NCBI GenBank assembly: GCA_017551925.1 | Contig: JAFZKA010000100.1 | Coordinates: forward strand, 1-64,000 | Direction of reading: 5' to 3' | Source: Bacteroidaceae bacterium | GTDB taxonomy: Bacteria; Bacteroidota; Bacteroidia; Bacteroidales; Bacteroidaceae | DNA: 64,000 nucleotides | Notes under the pieces: generated by a model | Seen by the model: only the letters and a program-made list of their open reading frames with translations | The model's database searches: none | Told to the model about the DNA's origin: nothing | Shown: piece after piece, positions 17,601 to 27,068 of the stretch | How positions within the stretch are numbered: the first letter of the stretch is position 1 | Layout: the number at the start of each line of letters is the position of its first letter | Position numbers and translations under genes: made by a program

Positions 17601-20600
17601 TTACAAGCGGATTCCCGAATGTAACTGATATTGTCTATGGTGGAAATGACTTTGGCGGCCACATTGAGGGTGAGCATACTGATAGTTATAGTTTTACAAG
17701 CCGTGTTAGGGACTGGGATAATGACAAAACCATGATTTACGGCTATGACAATACGCAACCCTCTAAAGTTCCCAATGTCCTCAAGGCTGCATCATATGTA
17801 GAATATCTGCAAGGAAGCGTTGACACCATATTTGGCGGGGCATACGGCAACTATGATTATGATGATCCCGAATTCTACGTTGATCACCACAAGGCAGATA
17901 TGCCTTATGTACACAGCACATTCGTGAACTTCAGGCCTGACAACGTCAATCAGAATACCGTAAACGCTGTTTTCGGCGGTAGCACCGGATACCTTGGCAA
18001 CCGTGACGGAGATAAATCACTTGACCACAGTTATGTGCTGGTAGATATCCCTTATAATGTTGAAAACTACCGCAATACGGAGTTTTTCGGCTCCGGAAGT
18101 TATGGAGGACTTGGTATGAGAAAGACAGTCCTGCCTATGAGCAAACCGGCAGACAATGCAACTGATGAGCAAAAAGCCGAATATAGCGAATATCTTGAAG
18201 AGTTGGACGAGTCATCAGCAATAATAGACCTGATTCGCGGTAAGGTAGGTGCTGCATACGGCGGCAGTTACAATGAGGGTATAACCCGCCGTTCAGTAGT
18301 GAATGTTCCGCAAGGTTCAACAATTGACATAGGCAGCATATTCGGCGGCGCTTACGGCAACGTGACCTTAAGTCCGTGTGATGTATATGAGGCTAACGTA
18401 AACTATCACAGTGCCGATGCCGTGCTCACAGCCAGTCCGCGCAGATTTGATTCGCAGACAGGTAAATATATTGGCAATGACTTACTTAGAGGCGCAATCT
18501 ACGGTGGCAACAACAACCGTCGCCGCACTCTGTACAGCAAGGTAACCATTGATGCTCCGGTTCGTCAGAATCACTGGAATTACGGAAACACAACCGGCAC
18601 TGTATATGGAGCCGGTTGCGGTAACAACACCTGGTCAGAATACACTGAGGTCAACCTGTTGCCTGGAGCAGAGGTTTATGAGGTTTACGGTGGCGGTGAG
18701 GACGGATTGGTCATTAACGCTCAGAGTATCCAAAAATACATCAACGAGTTTGCAGCCATTCAGGGTCTTGGACTGCCCAAGGATGGTGAAACTCCGTCTC
18801 AAGCAGCAAGCCGTTTTGAAGATGAACTGGAACAATGGAAAGACGGTTGGACTCTTGGTGGAGGTTACGATTCCGGTCTTGAAGCTGAAATTGACAACTT
18901 CACTTCATTTACAGGCAACAACGGCACATATTACAGGACCAACACATACACCAATCTTGAGAACCCGTTGGTACGCAGAGCCGTTGAGTATGACAATGGG
19001 ACATATAACACCAACGTTATTATCCATCAGGGTGCAACCGTTGACGGTTATGCATACGGTGGTGGTCTGGGACACAAAGGCAAGGAACAGTCAGGAAACA
19101 TTTACGGAACGACATACATTGCACTGCTTGGCGGAACTGTAAGCAAGGACCTTTATGCTGCAGGTACAACCGGTGCCATTATGGATGCATTTGGAGTTGG
19201 TTCCCAAGGTGAAGGCGGATATACTGCCGGCACAACAGCATACATTGAGGGTGGTTCTGTACGTAACGTGTATGGCGGCGGATGGGAAGGCAACGTAGGA
19301 TACCACGTCGGCACAACAGAGAACCCCAACAGTACTGCAACCGATGTACCGGGACGCACCAATGTGGTTATAGGCATACGTCCTGAGGTGGCTCAGACAA
19401 CATACTACAAGGGTGATCCTGCCATCCAGCGTAACGCATACGCCGGTGGTGAGGGCGGTGCCGTAATCGGTCAGGCAAATATCACCATAAACAACGGTCA
19501 TATAGGATATATCCACCTTGCAGACGGCCAGGCCATTGGCGAGAACGGCAAAATCATCAGTTCACCGGGTGCCACAGCACAATATGTTGAAAAAGTTGAT
19601 GATGAGACCTACTATGACAGTAACGACAAGAACCGTTGGTTGGGCAAGAACCGTCTTGAAGATTACGGCAATGTATTCGGTAGCGGATTTGATGACCTGA
19701 GCAGTGTTGATGAATCAAACGTATCTATTTACGGCGGTGTTATCCGCAACAGCGTATTCGGCGGCGGTGAGATTGCTACCGTAGGTCGTGGCGCATCAGC
19801 CGGTGAACTTGGTCAGGTTAACATTTACAAGGCCGGAAAGACCAACATTTACATGTACAACGGCCTTGTAAAGCGCAACGTGTTCGGCGGCGGCAAGGGC
19901 TACAATAAACTTGGATACGGAAACTCTCATTCTCTGTACACCCAGGGTTACGTATTTGGCCAGACCGATGTTAACATATACGGAGGTGAGATTGGAACAG
20001 ACGAAGGTATCGCTCAAGGTTACGGTAACGTATTTGGCGGTGGAGACCAGGGATTTGTATTCAGTGCATATGACTACCCCAACGGACGCCTTGGTCTGGG
20101 TAAGAAATACGGTGCAAGATATGATGACGGTGAAGAAGGTTATTACTATAAGACTCTGAACGGCGTACCTACTGACAATAACGGCAACACCTTGACAGCA
20201 AATGCAGAAAAGTACATGACAGAGGACTGCCACGTACTTATTGAGCCATGGCTACAGATAAAGCCAGGAGCAGGAAGCATAACCATAGGCGGTAAGACAT
20301 ATAATGAGGGTGACTATGTTCCCACATCTTATCTTAACACTCTGCCCAAGAAAGGTGATGCATGGAGCGGTAACTGGACAAAACTTGATGTCGGTGACCT
20401 GCAGCGCGGTGAGCGCGGTGTTATAATTCATAATGCCGTATTTGCCGGAGGTAATGTATCATCGGGCAGTGATATAAGTGCAAATACAAAGACCGTTTAC
20501 GGTAATGCCACCGCATCAATCAATGATGTTTATCACCGTGACCTGATAACCATTGGTACCGGACGTATCGGAGGCCTGTACGGTGATGGCAACCTGACTT

Positions 20601-23600
20601 TTGTTGACGGTTACCGCGAGTTGAACATTACCAACTACGGAACTGACTTCTATCACATTGATCCGGATATCAACATTGACGTCTATGAAGGTCTGCCTGA
20701 ACGTGAAAAGGCATACTACGAACTTAAGTACAAATGCGTAAAAGAGTGTATTGACATTGAGGGCACCAAATACTCGGTAGGCTCATCCATACCTCAGGAT
20801 CAGTTGGTAGCATTATTTACCGGCAAGGATGACATCTTGAACGCTGACGGCACTCCCAACCAGACTTATTGGGTCAAGAGCGGTATTCTGCTTAGAGCAC
20901 CCGGTCGTACAATGAACACCTTGCAGAGAGCAGATTTCTGCGGTGTATTCGGCAGTCGCCTGGTTATGCAGGGTGCACGTGACCGCGTACCTGAGGTGGT
21001 TGATTACACCAACTACACCATTAACCGTGTACGTGAGGTTTCTCTGAACAAGCGTGTATCAACAGCAGGTGACACTGATGACAAGGACAAGGAGCACGGC
21101 AACTACTTTGGTATTTACAGCGTAGTTAACTATCTGGGCGCCTTGACCAGTGACGTTGATTTTGGTGATGAGACCAATACCGGTGCAAAACGTGTAACTG
21201 AAAATCAGGATGCAGTAACATACAAATCAGACATCACTATTGGAGGCAACACCTATCATTATACTGATGACCAATACACCTACTACAACTGGAAGAAAGC
21301 GCACATAACAGACCGCACACGTAACAATGGTAGCAGTCATAATCAGGTGGCTCTTGCATCGGGTGTATATCTGGAACTGACAAATGAGAAAGTTCTGACC
21401 GAGGAGAACACTACCGGCATTGACCTGTATGACAAGGATTGGGGTATCATTACCGGTGTTGTAGAATTGGATCTTATCAACGTTTCCACCGGTTTGGGAG
21501 GCGGCTTTGTATATGCCAAGAACGTTCACGGAACACGCAGCAACACAGGCAAGAGACAGACTACACTTTCTGCGCTTAATGAAGGTGCCGCAACCAAAAA
21601 GAAATACAGATATTCAGGCGCAAACTCCAATGACCACTGGGAGTCTTCAGGTAACTTTGTACACAGTACCCAAACTATCATTGATGACTGCTACAACATG
21701 AGTGGCCGTTTCTATGATGATGAATCAAATGAAATAGCAGCAGTTCCTGCCCACTACTGGTTCATCAAGGGTCAGATTTATCTGTATGACCAGGTTATTT
21801 CAGCATATACAGGTGCGCCTAACGCATACAGTGAGCAGGTTAACATACCGCTTACCATATCGGCAGGAGCAAACGGAAGAATGAAACTGCTTGAAGTTCA
21901 GCCTAACCTGTACGCATACTACCAGACATACAATGAAAATGTCAAAACGCCGCTTACACCAACAAGCAAACTGGTGCTGAATGATATTACATACGGTCTG
22001 AATGACCCCATCAGTTACTGGGAATGGCAAAAGTTAAGCAAGGCAGAGCAGAAACTCTTTGTACCTGAGACCTATGTGGTAATTGAAGACTGCAAGATTG
22101 GTGATGACACATTCTATGAAGGAACAGTACTGCTTCAATCACAGTATGACGCATTATTTGTAAATAATGCCAAGCCCACCAACGTTACTCACAAGAAAAT
22201 GGTTGATGGCGTAGAAACCGATGTGGCTGTTGACTTTGACTTTGTATTCCGCTCATCAAACAACCTGAGCCACAACACAGGTTACATACTGACTTACAAT
22301 GTTGACAATCCTTTGGCTTGGGATAAGTGGTACTCGCCTGTAAGCGGTTCATCAAGTCAGGACAAGGTTAATTCTGAAGTAATCAAGACAAAAGAACAGT
22401 CCGACTATAATGACGGTCCTACATATACGCCTGTTCAGTCAGGTCTATACGGGCAGTATGAGTACAATCCGGCCGACATTATTGCAAAAGAAATATATGA
22501 CAAATACAATACAGCCTGGGGTAAATACACAGCCACAACTGACTGGACAGGACTGACAGATGCCCAGAAAGAGGAGAAACAGGCAACACAGGCAACATTT
22601 GAGCGTGCCTATGTTACTACAGCAGTTGTTAATGCGAACAAGTTGAGAGGTAACGGAACAGGCGCCATACATCTGCAAAAGGGTGCAGCCTTGGCTATGT
22701 CAGAATACAGTGAAAGTCTTGAAAATCCTTCATGGCCGTCTGAACTGACAGGCAATGTTGAGCCTGCATTTGTATGCACCAGCACCATCAAATTATCAGA
22801 TTCGGAGTTCATTACTGCCGGAGAACTCATGACCGAGGCCAAGAAGAACAGTTATATAACCGCCATTGATGCCCGCATCAACAGCCTGCCAGAAGGCGAT
22901 CCTGGCAAGTCAACACTGCAGACCATCAAGAAGGAAATCAACAACTTTATTGTTGAGGCTTACTACTGCACTTCAGATACCAAGAAAATGTATGGCGGTG
23001 ATTACTACGAGAGTGGTCATAACTATCGTGCCCTTAACGCCTGGAGTTCAATGTCAGAGTCCGACAGGGAACACTTTAAGTTCAACTATGATGCCCTTGA
23101 CCTGCTCATTGATCCAGCATATTCCGGAAACTCCGGTCATAAGTATCAGTATGATTCTGAACTTGCGACTTTTGAAGCGGCTCAAGCCAACAAGGCACAA
23201 TACTCATTGGATAACGCCCTTGACTATACCGCCCAGTACAACGGAGCTGAGTCTTTGCAATATAAGACCGATGCCGACACTGATAGTACCGCAACTCAAG
23301 GTACCATCCTTAGCCGTACAGAATTTGAGCGTCTGCCCAATGAGCAGAACAACTACGCACCAATTAAGGTTGGCAAGGAAGGTGCTCTGTATATTGTGAA
23401 CACAGAATTCACCCATAACGAGCCGTTTGCAGTAGGTCAAATCATATCCAAGGATACCTATGACAACCTGACTGTCAATGAAACTCTCAATGAGAAACAG
23501 TTTGTTACCACGCTTACATTTGCCACAACTGACATAGGCAAGACATACTACTATTGCCGCAGGAAATACACCATTGACACTAACGTAGGTAAAGCTGTTA

Positions 23601-26600
23601 AGGCTGTTTGGGATAATGGTAGCATAAAAGCCGGTACAATCAAAGAACCCGGACAGGAAGTTCCCGTTGGTTTCATTATCAGCCAGACAGGCAATGATAC
23701 TGAACCAGCATATCAATATCAATATGGTTACCTCAGCCTTATAAACCAGCAAAAGAACTTCAGCATACACGGCAAGGCACCTGTTGAGACCAGTACATTG
23801 TATGTAAGCCGTAACTCTGACATTTATGACCTTAGTCAGGAAAAGATAATAACTGTAGTTTATCAGTATGACTATGAGGAGAGTGATGAGACTGGCTACA
23901 ATATCACTCCTGTAAGTGAGCGTCACGTGCTTAACATTCACCTGCAGTTCAAGAGTGGTATTCCTACCATTGATGACATTATGAGTCCTGACCTTGTATT
24001 GCCTGGAACAAGCGTTGCTCTCCGCACTCCTGAGATTACCCCGGGAGCATATGAGATCATTGACCGCGGATGGGAACTGTTCGAGAGAGAAAGTTTTGCT
24101 GAGAGTCATGTAAACGGTGTAGAATACGCACCTGGCGCAGACCCGCTATACTGGTATCAGGACGGTTACTACGTTGCATTCTACGCCAAGACATATCTGG
24201 GTAAGACCTACTCCAATTACGTGCCCGTTAGCGTAGCCAACTATCATGACCTGCGTAGCGTGATGGCTGATAAGGAGAACCACATGTTTGTAGATTATGA
24301 TCGCACCAAACTGAAACGCAACAGTAAGATTTACATCAATGACTACAGTTCAGTTAATCAGAACGGACTTGACCTGCTCAAGGATCTGTATGACTTGAGT
24401 CTTATCTCTGAGCAATCAGCCGGAGTTGACCAAGGTGTGGTTAAGATTGCCGGTAATCTTTATGATCACGCAATACTTAACACCAGCACAGAGACCGGCA
24501 ATGACTTGTCAGGCAAGAGTGTAGTTAAGGGCGTAAGAGGCGCAACCAACCTTGACTTTATACTGCGCACCAATTTAGATCATTCAGGCAGCAGTTGGAC
24601 ATCAATAGGCACAGATGATGCTTGCTTCAACGGTACTCTGCATGGTGACGGTTACACGATAAGCGGCCTTACCAGTTCACTCTTTGACCACCTGTGCGGT
24701 GATGTCTATAACTTGGGTGTTACCGGTTCATTTACCGGCTCAGGTATTGCCGAAAGCGGTGACGGTTACGTGGAGAACTGCTGGATAAGCACAACTTCAA
24801 CTGAGGCTAAGACCTCTAAGCCAATCTATGGTGGTAATCCTACTACCGATAGAATCCAGATTGTCAACAGTTACTACATGGAGAATGACAATGCCACGAA
24901 TCCATACACTGTTACCAGCACGAACGGTACTCCTATCCGCAAGACTGAACAACAGTTCTATAATGGTGAGGTTGCATACAGTCTGAACGGATTCTATCTG
25001 AACCGTCGCTACTATAACGGCACCAACCAGAGTTCAGGTAATGCATACCACTACTTAGACTCAAAGAACAGCAACAGTCTGGAGACCATCTACTATCCCA
25101 ACAATGCAAATGCCAACTTCGGTTATCTGGGTTACGTTGAGGACCGCTACGCCGATGGTGACTACCGCTTTGCTGCCGGAAACACTGAGACTGAAAATGA
25201 CCAGCATCAGGTATATGAGCATGAGGAAGATACCAAACCTATCTTTGCTCCTGTATGGCCCGATGACTACATCTACTTTGGTCAGAACCTGACATTCGGC
25301 TATGAAGACAACAAGCCTCATCAGTCAGAACCTGCCCACTATTATACTACTGCCGTAACATCGAACCGCGTATATCGTGCACCCGCATACTACGGCAACA
25401 GTACAATGAGTGTTGCATACTTTAACCCCGATGCAGTTCTGCCTGCTACAATAAAGAGCGATGCAACCAAACCTGCATATAAGGGATTGACAGCCATTGA
25501 CTTTACCGGTTATAATGACAGGAGTTATGAGCAAGGCCTGAACAGTGACATGTTCTATGCTCCGTTGCTTGACTTTGACGTATTGCGCAGTCTGCGTACC
25601 GACGGTCAGACACAGAACATGCTGGCATATACTTTGGCAACCGATGAAGCAACAACTGCTGTCATCAATGACTACTTTGTAGAGCCTGAATATGCAATGT
25701 ATGCAAACATACTTGATGACAACGGCACACCCACAAACAATGCTAATGAGTATGAGAGCATACGCAAGGTTGATGACAATACCGTAACCAAGGTACGCGG
25801 TCACCTTGTAATCAAACAGGAGAACGGCACATATCAGGCTGCTCAGGATCAGTTCCTGGTTGACAAGCAAGACTTTAACGCTCCTATCAGTTACATTATG
25901 GGCACAAGGACTCAGAACAGCAATACATATGATAACATCATATGGTATCAGCGTACACCTGACGTATTTGTCCGCAATGCCGGTAATGGCTGGGAGAGCA
26001 TAAGCCTGCCGTTCACTGCCAAGAGAGTTACCACCAGCCAGAAGGGTTGGATAACCCACTTCTATCAGGGCAGTAAGACTGGTCATGAGTACTGGCTGCG
26101 TACACCTGACAAGATGGATGAAACCGATGCAACAGGCAAGAAGGTATTGTTCAAGTCAATTGCCAAAGCAAGTGCTGATGATATAGCAAACGGCAACGGT
26201 GCTGACATCACATACAACAACAGATTCCTGAGCAAGTACTACTACAACAAGAACTTAGGATATGATGCCAACTCTGACACATACCACCAGGAGTACTACA
26301 GTTCAGATGTTGAGTATGAAAAGTATCCGTTCGCTGCCGCAACTCAGCCGTACCTGATTGGATTCCCAAGTGAAAGGTATTATGAGTTTGACATGAGCGG
26401 TAACTTTGAACCTCAGAACACCGCAGCAACCACACCTGACAAGCTTGACAGGCAGACTATCACATTTGTATCAGACTGGAACAACGCTAATGTTACAATT
26501 AACGTAACAGATGATGATTACCTGACTGAGGCAACAGTTGAAGGAGCCGACTACAAGTTCAAGCCCACATATCAGGTTCAGGTACTCCCAGGCGCCAACA

Positions 26601-27007
26601 CCTATCTGATGAATGATGATGGTACCGCATTCCTGAATGACATTGTTAACAGCACGGTTGAAACCGTTCCGTTCCGCGCATACTTCACTACCCCATCGGG
26701 CAGTCATGCACAAACTCGTTCGGCTATCACCCGCTCTGCAGTTGCGAACGCCCTGTACATTGGCTACGCAGGTGATCAGGATGACCTTGAGGATGTTGCA
26801 TCACACGGAGGTCTGTTCATCTACGGACAGGATATGAGCATCTACATTGAGAGCAGTCTTGACTACGAGACTCATGTAACCATAACCACCGTAGCCGGTA
26901 AGACTCTCAAGCAGTTCACCATCCAACCCGGCGCCAAGGTTCAGGTACCGGTCAACAGCCGCGGTGTTTACATTGTAAACCACAAGAAGATTGCAGTTAC
27001 AAAATGA
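14636..27007 (+). CDS. Secreted giant YGGG-repeat protein, 4,123 residues, with sorting-like C-terminus
   Basis: This giant exported protein begins with a signal peptide (hydrophobic GLLLLLTIGAFMHAQAQ at about residues 19-35). Its mature part opens with the solenoid unit GGNVYGGGDKGNVGG. Residues about 36-1,800 are glycine-rich beta-solenoid-like units built on [VI][YF]GGG with intervening V.I.GG strands. Residues about 1,860-3,000 hold a second, Tyr/Cys-richer repeat with segments such as GKTYNEGDYVPTSYLNTL, GTKYSVGSSIPQDQLVAL and FAVGQIISKDTYDNL. Residues about 3,270-3,420 contain a GLUG-like stretch (GTLHGDGYTISGLTSSLFDH). The last 500 residues include GWESISLPFTAKRV and end in a beta domain, VTITTVAGKTLKQF to RGVYIVNHKKIAVTK, that resembles type IX secretion sorting domains or related Bacteroidales C-terminal tails. 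It is probably a cell-surface adhesin or stalk; the family is otherwise unrecognised. Confidence 0.85.
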   Translation: MKIFNHIYKPLPFDLKSWGLLLLLTIGAFMHAQAQLVIGGNVYGGGDKGNVGGSTSVQVISGDIEGSVFGGARMANVSGNASVDIDGVTEGSSNYTLIDRVYGGNDIAGTIGTASAIPANLNKATADEVDNTWNTFVHISDGGNDNQGNPNKKIYIGQLFGGGNGEYDYDSQELANGDVRHIIYRKSHAVGDAPVAEVTTPANGAGFVVPDLQKTYVDIQGGSIVYAYGGGNNATVTESTVIRVENPSSVINSIVDERILNDEINNTISAQGELLTDARFKNQMGINTGFSKPNSDEFQIERLFGGNNMAEMAIRPLWHLQSGKVRNIYSGGNRGMMSSPEGLLLDIQEGSTIIVDNLYGGCRMADVRPLQFDHNGEHILDEQGHVQDMDVIQLTHPVYTFPAGFAARTVIHGGDVNNVYGGNDITGQVYGGNAVGLYTSIRGNLYGGGNGSYPYTDKPAMKGHDIYGDLYYDPDQILADAGITEFDPNLKSVTALNEFRPDAEQVSIHLIGTDEDHPTIIGGSVYCGGNSATIKSKSITGDRKVELKVGSYVIADNVFMGNNGENMIDTDILKFYSGSINPETGELVENGTEGSVDYSSMNLLDPGQFATYMDGAAMDLIPNVTFDNTQNGLDRFDYVDYSTYIGSFYWGGNVGSMTYAGTNKMDMYAKVVVYNKIVGGCNSAYVVATDYNAEYDGGLLGAKDEDNYTGNRLIMNIDGPKIEPKRWADDTKTELVWNTFKWDDDTDNGFIPIGTDNSNEDIDRRLLGGNIYGGCYNSGHVNGNIVININNDLINRDEVFAELAYEDEDDPESYYIDPNGERNSGVILDEQAFDVNTVALTVFGAGKGKNTEVWGSTTVNLNSGYAFQIFGGGEEGVVGKGNVKLDNNQVVKDENGYPVKEYAFNLAYSTTVNMSGSTPYYPGDENMPEGLPQSEYLYGAGNEGDVCGNSNVYLGNGLIYDAFGGATNANILGQSRVYIGRQIDSEGNITSGFPNVTDIVYGGNDFGGHIEGEHTDSYSFTSRVRDWDNDKTMIYGYDNTQPSKVPNVLKAASYVEYLQGSVDTIFGGAYGNYDYDDPEFYVDHHKADMPYVHSTFVNFRPDNVNQNTVNAVFGGSTGYLGNRDGDKSLDHSYVLVDIPYNVENYRNTEFFGSGSYGGLGMRKTVLPMSKPADNATDEQKAEYSEYLEELDESSAIIDLIRGKVGAAYGGSYNEGITRRSVVNVPQGSTIDIGSIFGGAYGNVTLSPCDVYEANVNYHSADAVLTASPRRFDSQTGKYIGNDLLRGAIYGGNNNRRRTLYSKVTIDAPVRQNHWNYGNTTGTVYGAGCGNNTWSEYTEVNLLPGAEVYEVYGGGEDGLVINAQSIQKYINEFAAIQGLGLPKDGETPSQAASRFEDELEQWKDGWTLGGGYDSGLEAEIDNFTSFTGNNGTYYRTNTYTNLENPLVRRAVEYDNGTYNTNVIIHQGATVDGYAYGGGLGHKGKEQSGNIYGTTYIALLGGTVSKDLYAAGTTGAIMDAFGVGSQGEGGYTAGTTAYIEGGSVRNVYGGGWEGNVGYHVGTTENPNSTATDVPGRTNVVIGIRPEVAQTTYYKGDPAIQRNAYAGGEGGAVIGQANITINNGHIGYIHLADGQAIGENGKIISSPGATAQYVEKVDDETYYDSNDKNRWLGKNRLEDYGNVFGSGFDDLSSVDESNVSIYGGVIRNSVFGGGEIATVGRGASAGELGQVNIYKAGKTNIYMYNGLVKRNVFGGGKGYNKLGYGNSHSLYTQGYVFGQTDVNIYGGEIGTDEGIAQGYGNVFGGGDQGFVFSAYDYPNGRLGLGKKYGARYDDGEEGYYYKTLNGVPTDNNGNTLTANAEKYMTEDCHVLIEPWLQIKPGAGSITIGGKTYNEGDYVPTSYLNTLPKKGDAWSGNWTKLDVGDLQRGERGVIIHNAVFAGGNVSSGSDISANTKTVYGNATASINDVYHRDLITIGTGRIGGLYGDGNLTFVDGYRELNITNYGTDFYHIDPDINIDVYEGLPEREKAYYELKYKCVKECIDIEGTKYSVGSSIPQDQLVALFTGKDDILNADGTPNQTYWVKSGILLRAPGRTMNTLQRADFCGVFGSRLVMQGARDRVPEVVDYTNYTINRVREVSLNKRVSTAGDTDDKDKEHGNYFGIYSVVNYLGALTSDVDFGDETNTGAKRVTENQDAVTYKSDITIGGNTYHYTDDQYTYYNWKKAHITDRTRNNGSSHNQVALASGVYLELTNEKVLTEENTTGIDLYDKDWGIITGVVELDLINVSTGLGGGFVYAKNVHGTRSNTGKRQTTLSALNEGAATKKKYRYSGANSNDHWESSGNFVHSTQTIIDDCYNMSGRFYDDESNEIAAVPAHYWFIKGQIYLYDQVISAYTGAPNAYSEQVNIPLTISAGANGRMKLLEVQPNLYAYYQTYNENVKTPLTPTSKLVLNDITYGLNDPISYWEWQKLSKAEQKLFVPETYVVIEDCKIGDDTFYEGTVLLQSQYDALFVNNAKPTNVTHKKMVDGVETDVAVDFDFVFRSSNNLSHNTGYILTYNVDNPLAWDKWYSPVSGSSSQDKVNSEVIKTKEQSDYNDGPTYTPVQSGLYGQYEYNPADIIAKEIYDKYNTAWGKYTATTDWTGLTDAQKEEKQATQATFERAYVTTAVVNANKLRGNGTGAIHLQKGAALAMSEYSESLENPSWPSELTGNVEPAFVCTSTIKLSDSEFITAGELMTEAKKNSYITAIDARINSLPEGDPGKSTLQTIKKEINNFIVEAYYCTSDTKKMYGGDYYESGHNYRALNAWSSMSESDREHFKFNYDALDLLIDPAYSGNSGHKYQYDSELATFEAAQANKAQYSLDNALDYTAQYNGAESLQYKTDADTDSTATQGTILSRTEFERLPNEQNNYAPIKVGKEGALYIVNTEFTHNEPFAVGQIISKDTYDNLTVNETLNEKQFVTTLTFATTDIGKTYYYCRRKYTIDTNVGKAVKAVWDNGSIKAGTIKEPGQEVPVGFIISQTGNDTEPAYQYQYGYLSLINQQKNFSIHGKAPVETSTLYVSRNSDIYDLSQEKIITVVYQYDYEESDETGYNITPVSERHVLNIHLQFKSGIPTIDDIMSPDLVLPGTSVALRTPEITPGAYEIIDRGWELFERESFAESHVNGVEYAPGADPLYWYQDGYYVAFYAKTYLGKTYSNYVPVSVANYHDLRSVMADKENHMFVDYDRTKLKRNSKIYINDYSSVNQNGLDLLKDLYDLSLISEQSAGVDQGVVKIAGNLYDHAILNTSTETGNDLSGKSVVKGVRGATNLDFILRTNLDHSGSSWTSIGTDDACFNGTLHGDGYTISGLTSSLFDHLCGDVYNLGVTGSFTGSGIAESGDGYVENCWISTTSTEAKTSKPIYGGNPTTDRIQIVNSYYMENDNATNPYTVTSTNGTPIRKTEQQFYNGEVAYSLNGFYLNRRYYNGTNQSSGNAYHYLDSKNSNSLETIYYPNNANANFGYLGYVEDRYADGDYRFAAGNTETENDQHQVYEHEEDTKPIFAPVWPDDYIYFGQNLTFGYEDNKPHQSEPAHYYTTAVTSNRVYRAPAYYGNSTMSVAYFNPDAVLPATIKSDATKPAYKGLTAIDFTGYNDRSYEQGLNSDMFYAPLLDFDVLRSLRTDGQTQNMLAYTLATDEATTAVINDYFVEPEYAMYANILDDNGTPTNNANEYESIRKVDDNTVTKVRGHLVIKQENGTYQAAQDQFLVDKQDFNAPISYIMGTRTQNSNTYDNIIWYQRTPDVFVRNAGNGWESISLPFTAKRVTTSQKGWITHFYQGSKTGHEYWLRTPDKMDETDATGKKVLFKSIAKASADDIANGNGADITYNNRFLSKYYYNKNLGYDANSDTYHQEYYSSDVEYEKYPFAAATQPYLIGFPSERYYEFDMSGNFEPQNTAATTPDKLDRQTITFVSDWNNANVTINVTDDDYLTEATVEGADYKFKPTYQVQVLPGANTYLMNDDGTAFLNDIVNSTVETVPFRAYFTTPSGSHAQTRSAITRSAVANALYIGYAGDQDDLEDVASHGGLFIYGQDMSIYIESSLDYETHVTITTVAGKTLKQFTIQPGAKVQVPVNSRGVYIVNHKKIAVTK

Positions 27008-27068
27008 TGAATATTAAGTAGCACAAAGAGTTGAACAAAACATAATAGAAGTTGATCAGAAATAGAAG

